Shown one piece after another: positions 63,785 through 64,000 of a DNA stretch of 64,000 nt. How positions within the stretch are numbered: the stretch's first letter is position 1; every line of letters begins with the position of its first letter. The DNA lies in the NCBI GenBank assembly GCA_024703915.1, contig CP087969.1:4712001-4776000 (forward strand), given 5' to 3'. The notes below the pieces were generated by a model. That model did no database searches. It was not told the DNA's origin and worked only from the letters and a program-made list of their open reading frames with translations. Source of the stretch: Massilia sp. H-1. GTDB lineage: Bacteria > Pseudomonadota > Gammaproteobacteria > Burkholderiales > Burkholderiaceae_D. Position numbers and translations under genes: made by a program.

Positions 63785-64000
63785 TATTCGTATATGCGTG
63801 GACGACAGATTGCCCCGCGCGAAGCGCGAGGATCAGTCAGCACTGTTCTTGCAGGGCAGGGGAAGACGAGAGGATACCACAGGAGGGGGCTATGCCCCCG
63901 GCATTGACTGGGGCCAAGAGCCATCCGTCTAATTGTTTCTTTGAGCTACCAATTGTCAAAAAAGATGCTATGATGAAATATGTGTTCTATCTTTGATAAT
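63785..64000. other. Right-edge non-coding stretch
   Basis: 216 bases with no convincing ORF. A GGGGGC/GCCCCC hairpin lies at about 63885-63900, and the last 80 bases are AT-rich (TTGTCA, then TATGAT), which may be the promoter region of a gene beyond the window. The spacing between these two words is too short for a standard promoter. Confidence 0.4.

Overview
The window is high-GC bacterial chromosome whose proteins look most like those of Oxalobacteraceae (Betaproteobacteria, Massilia/Duganella/Janthinobacterium type). This placement rests on gene content and protein character, not on a database search. I see no rRNA, tRNA, CRISPR array, prophage or insertion sequence. It reads as core and adaptive chromosome: regulators, transporters, periplasmic enzymes and housekeeping genes.

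A property of the data dominates the reading. More than half of the genes have broken reading frames, and most breaks fall where restoring the word GCCGGC repairs the frame and often a textbook motif. The window shows GCTTAAGC, GCTTAGC, GCCTAAGC, GCTTGGC, GCCAAGC and similar strings at these places. A second error class is loss of one CG from GCGCGC runs. I read these as systematic sequencing or base-calling errors, probably at a methylated GCCGGC site, and not as pseudogenes. Interrupted genes are therefore given at full extent as CDS, with the breaks noted.

Layout. 1-4.4 kb: FHA protein, trypsin-like protease, ribA, pirin and a divergent LysR regulator. 4.5-9.4 kb: HDOD/glycosyltransferase/small-ORF operon, esterase, CPBP protease, DUF3820 protein, rsgA. 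9.6-16 kb: cysteine dioxygenase, NYN-LOTUS protein, metallophosphoesterase, sodium:solute symporter, sppA. 16.2-25.4 kb: an MdtABC-like RND efflux operon with its outer-membrane lipoprotein, then a SET-domain methyltransferase. 25.9-34 kb, minus strand: an ABC exporter operon (adaptor, ATPase, two permeases) ending in a sigma-54 response regulator and its kinase. It is headed by an excellent sigma-54 promoter, a palindrome and a perfect 42-bp inverted repeat. 34-41 kb: S46 peptidase, PnuC-type transporter, NadR-like kinase, and a convergent TonB receptor under a TPP riboswitch; with the YqhD-like dehydrogenase upstream this suggests thiamine salvage. 41-52 kb: tautomerase, SRPBCC protein, MFS/LysR pair, thioredoxin, flavin monooxygenase, hybrid kinase, threonine dehydratase, EnvZ/OmpR. 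52-59 kb: small secreted or membrane proteins, a FapA-like protein, arfB, a second HDOD protein and a lone CheW. 59-64 kb: ABC-F ATPase between two REP-like palindromes, then prmB, dapE and an ArsC/Spx-like gene.

The best candidates for a coherent system are the self-regulated sigma-54 exporter operon and the TPP-riboswitch receptor next to a PnuC/NadR-like pair.
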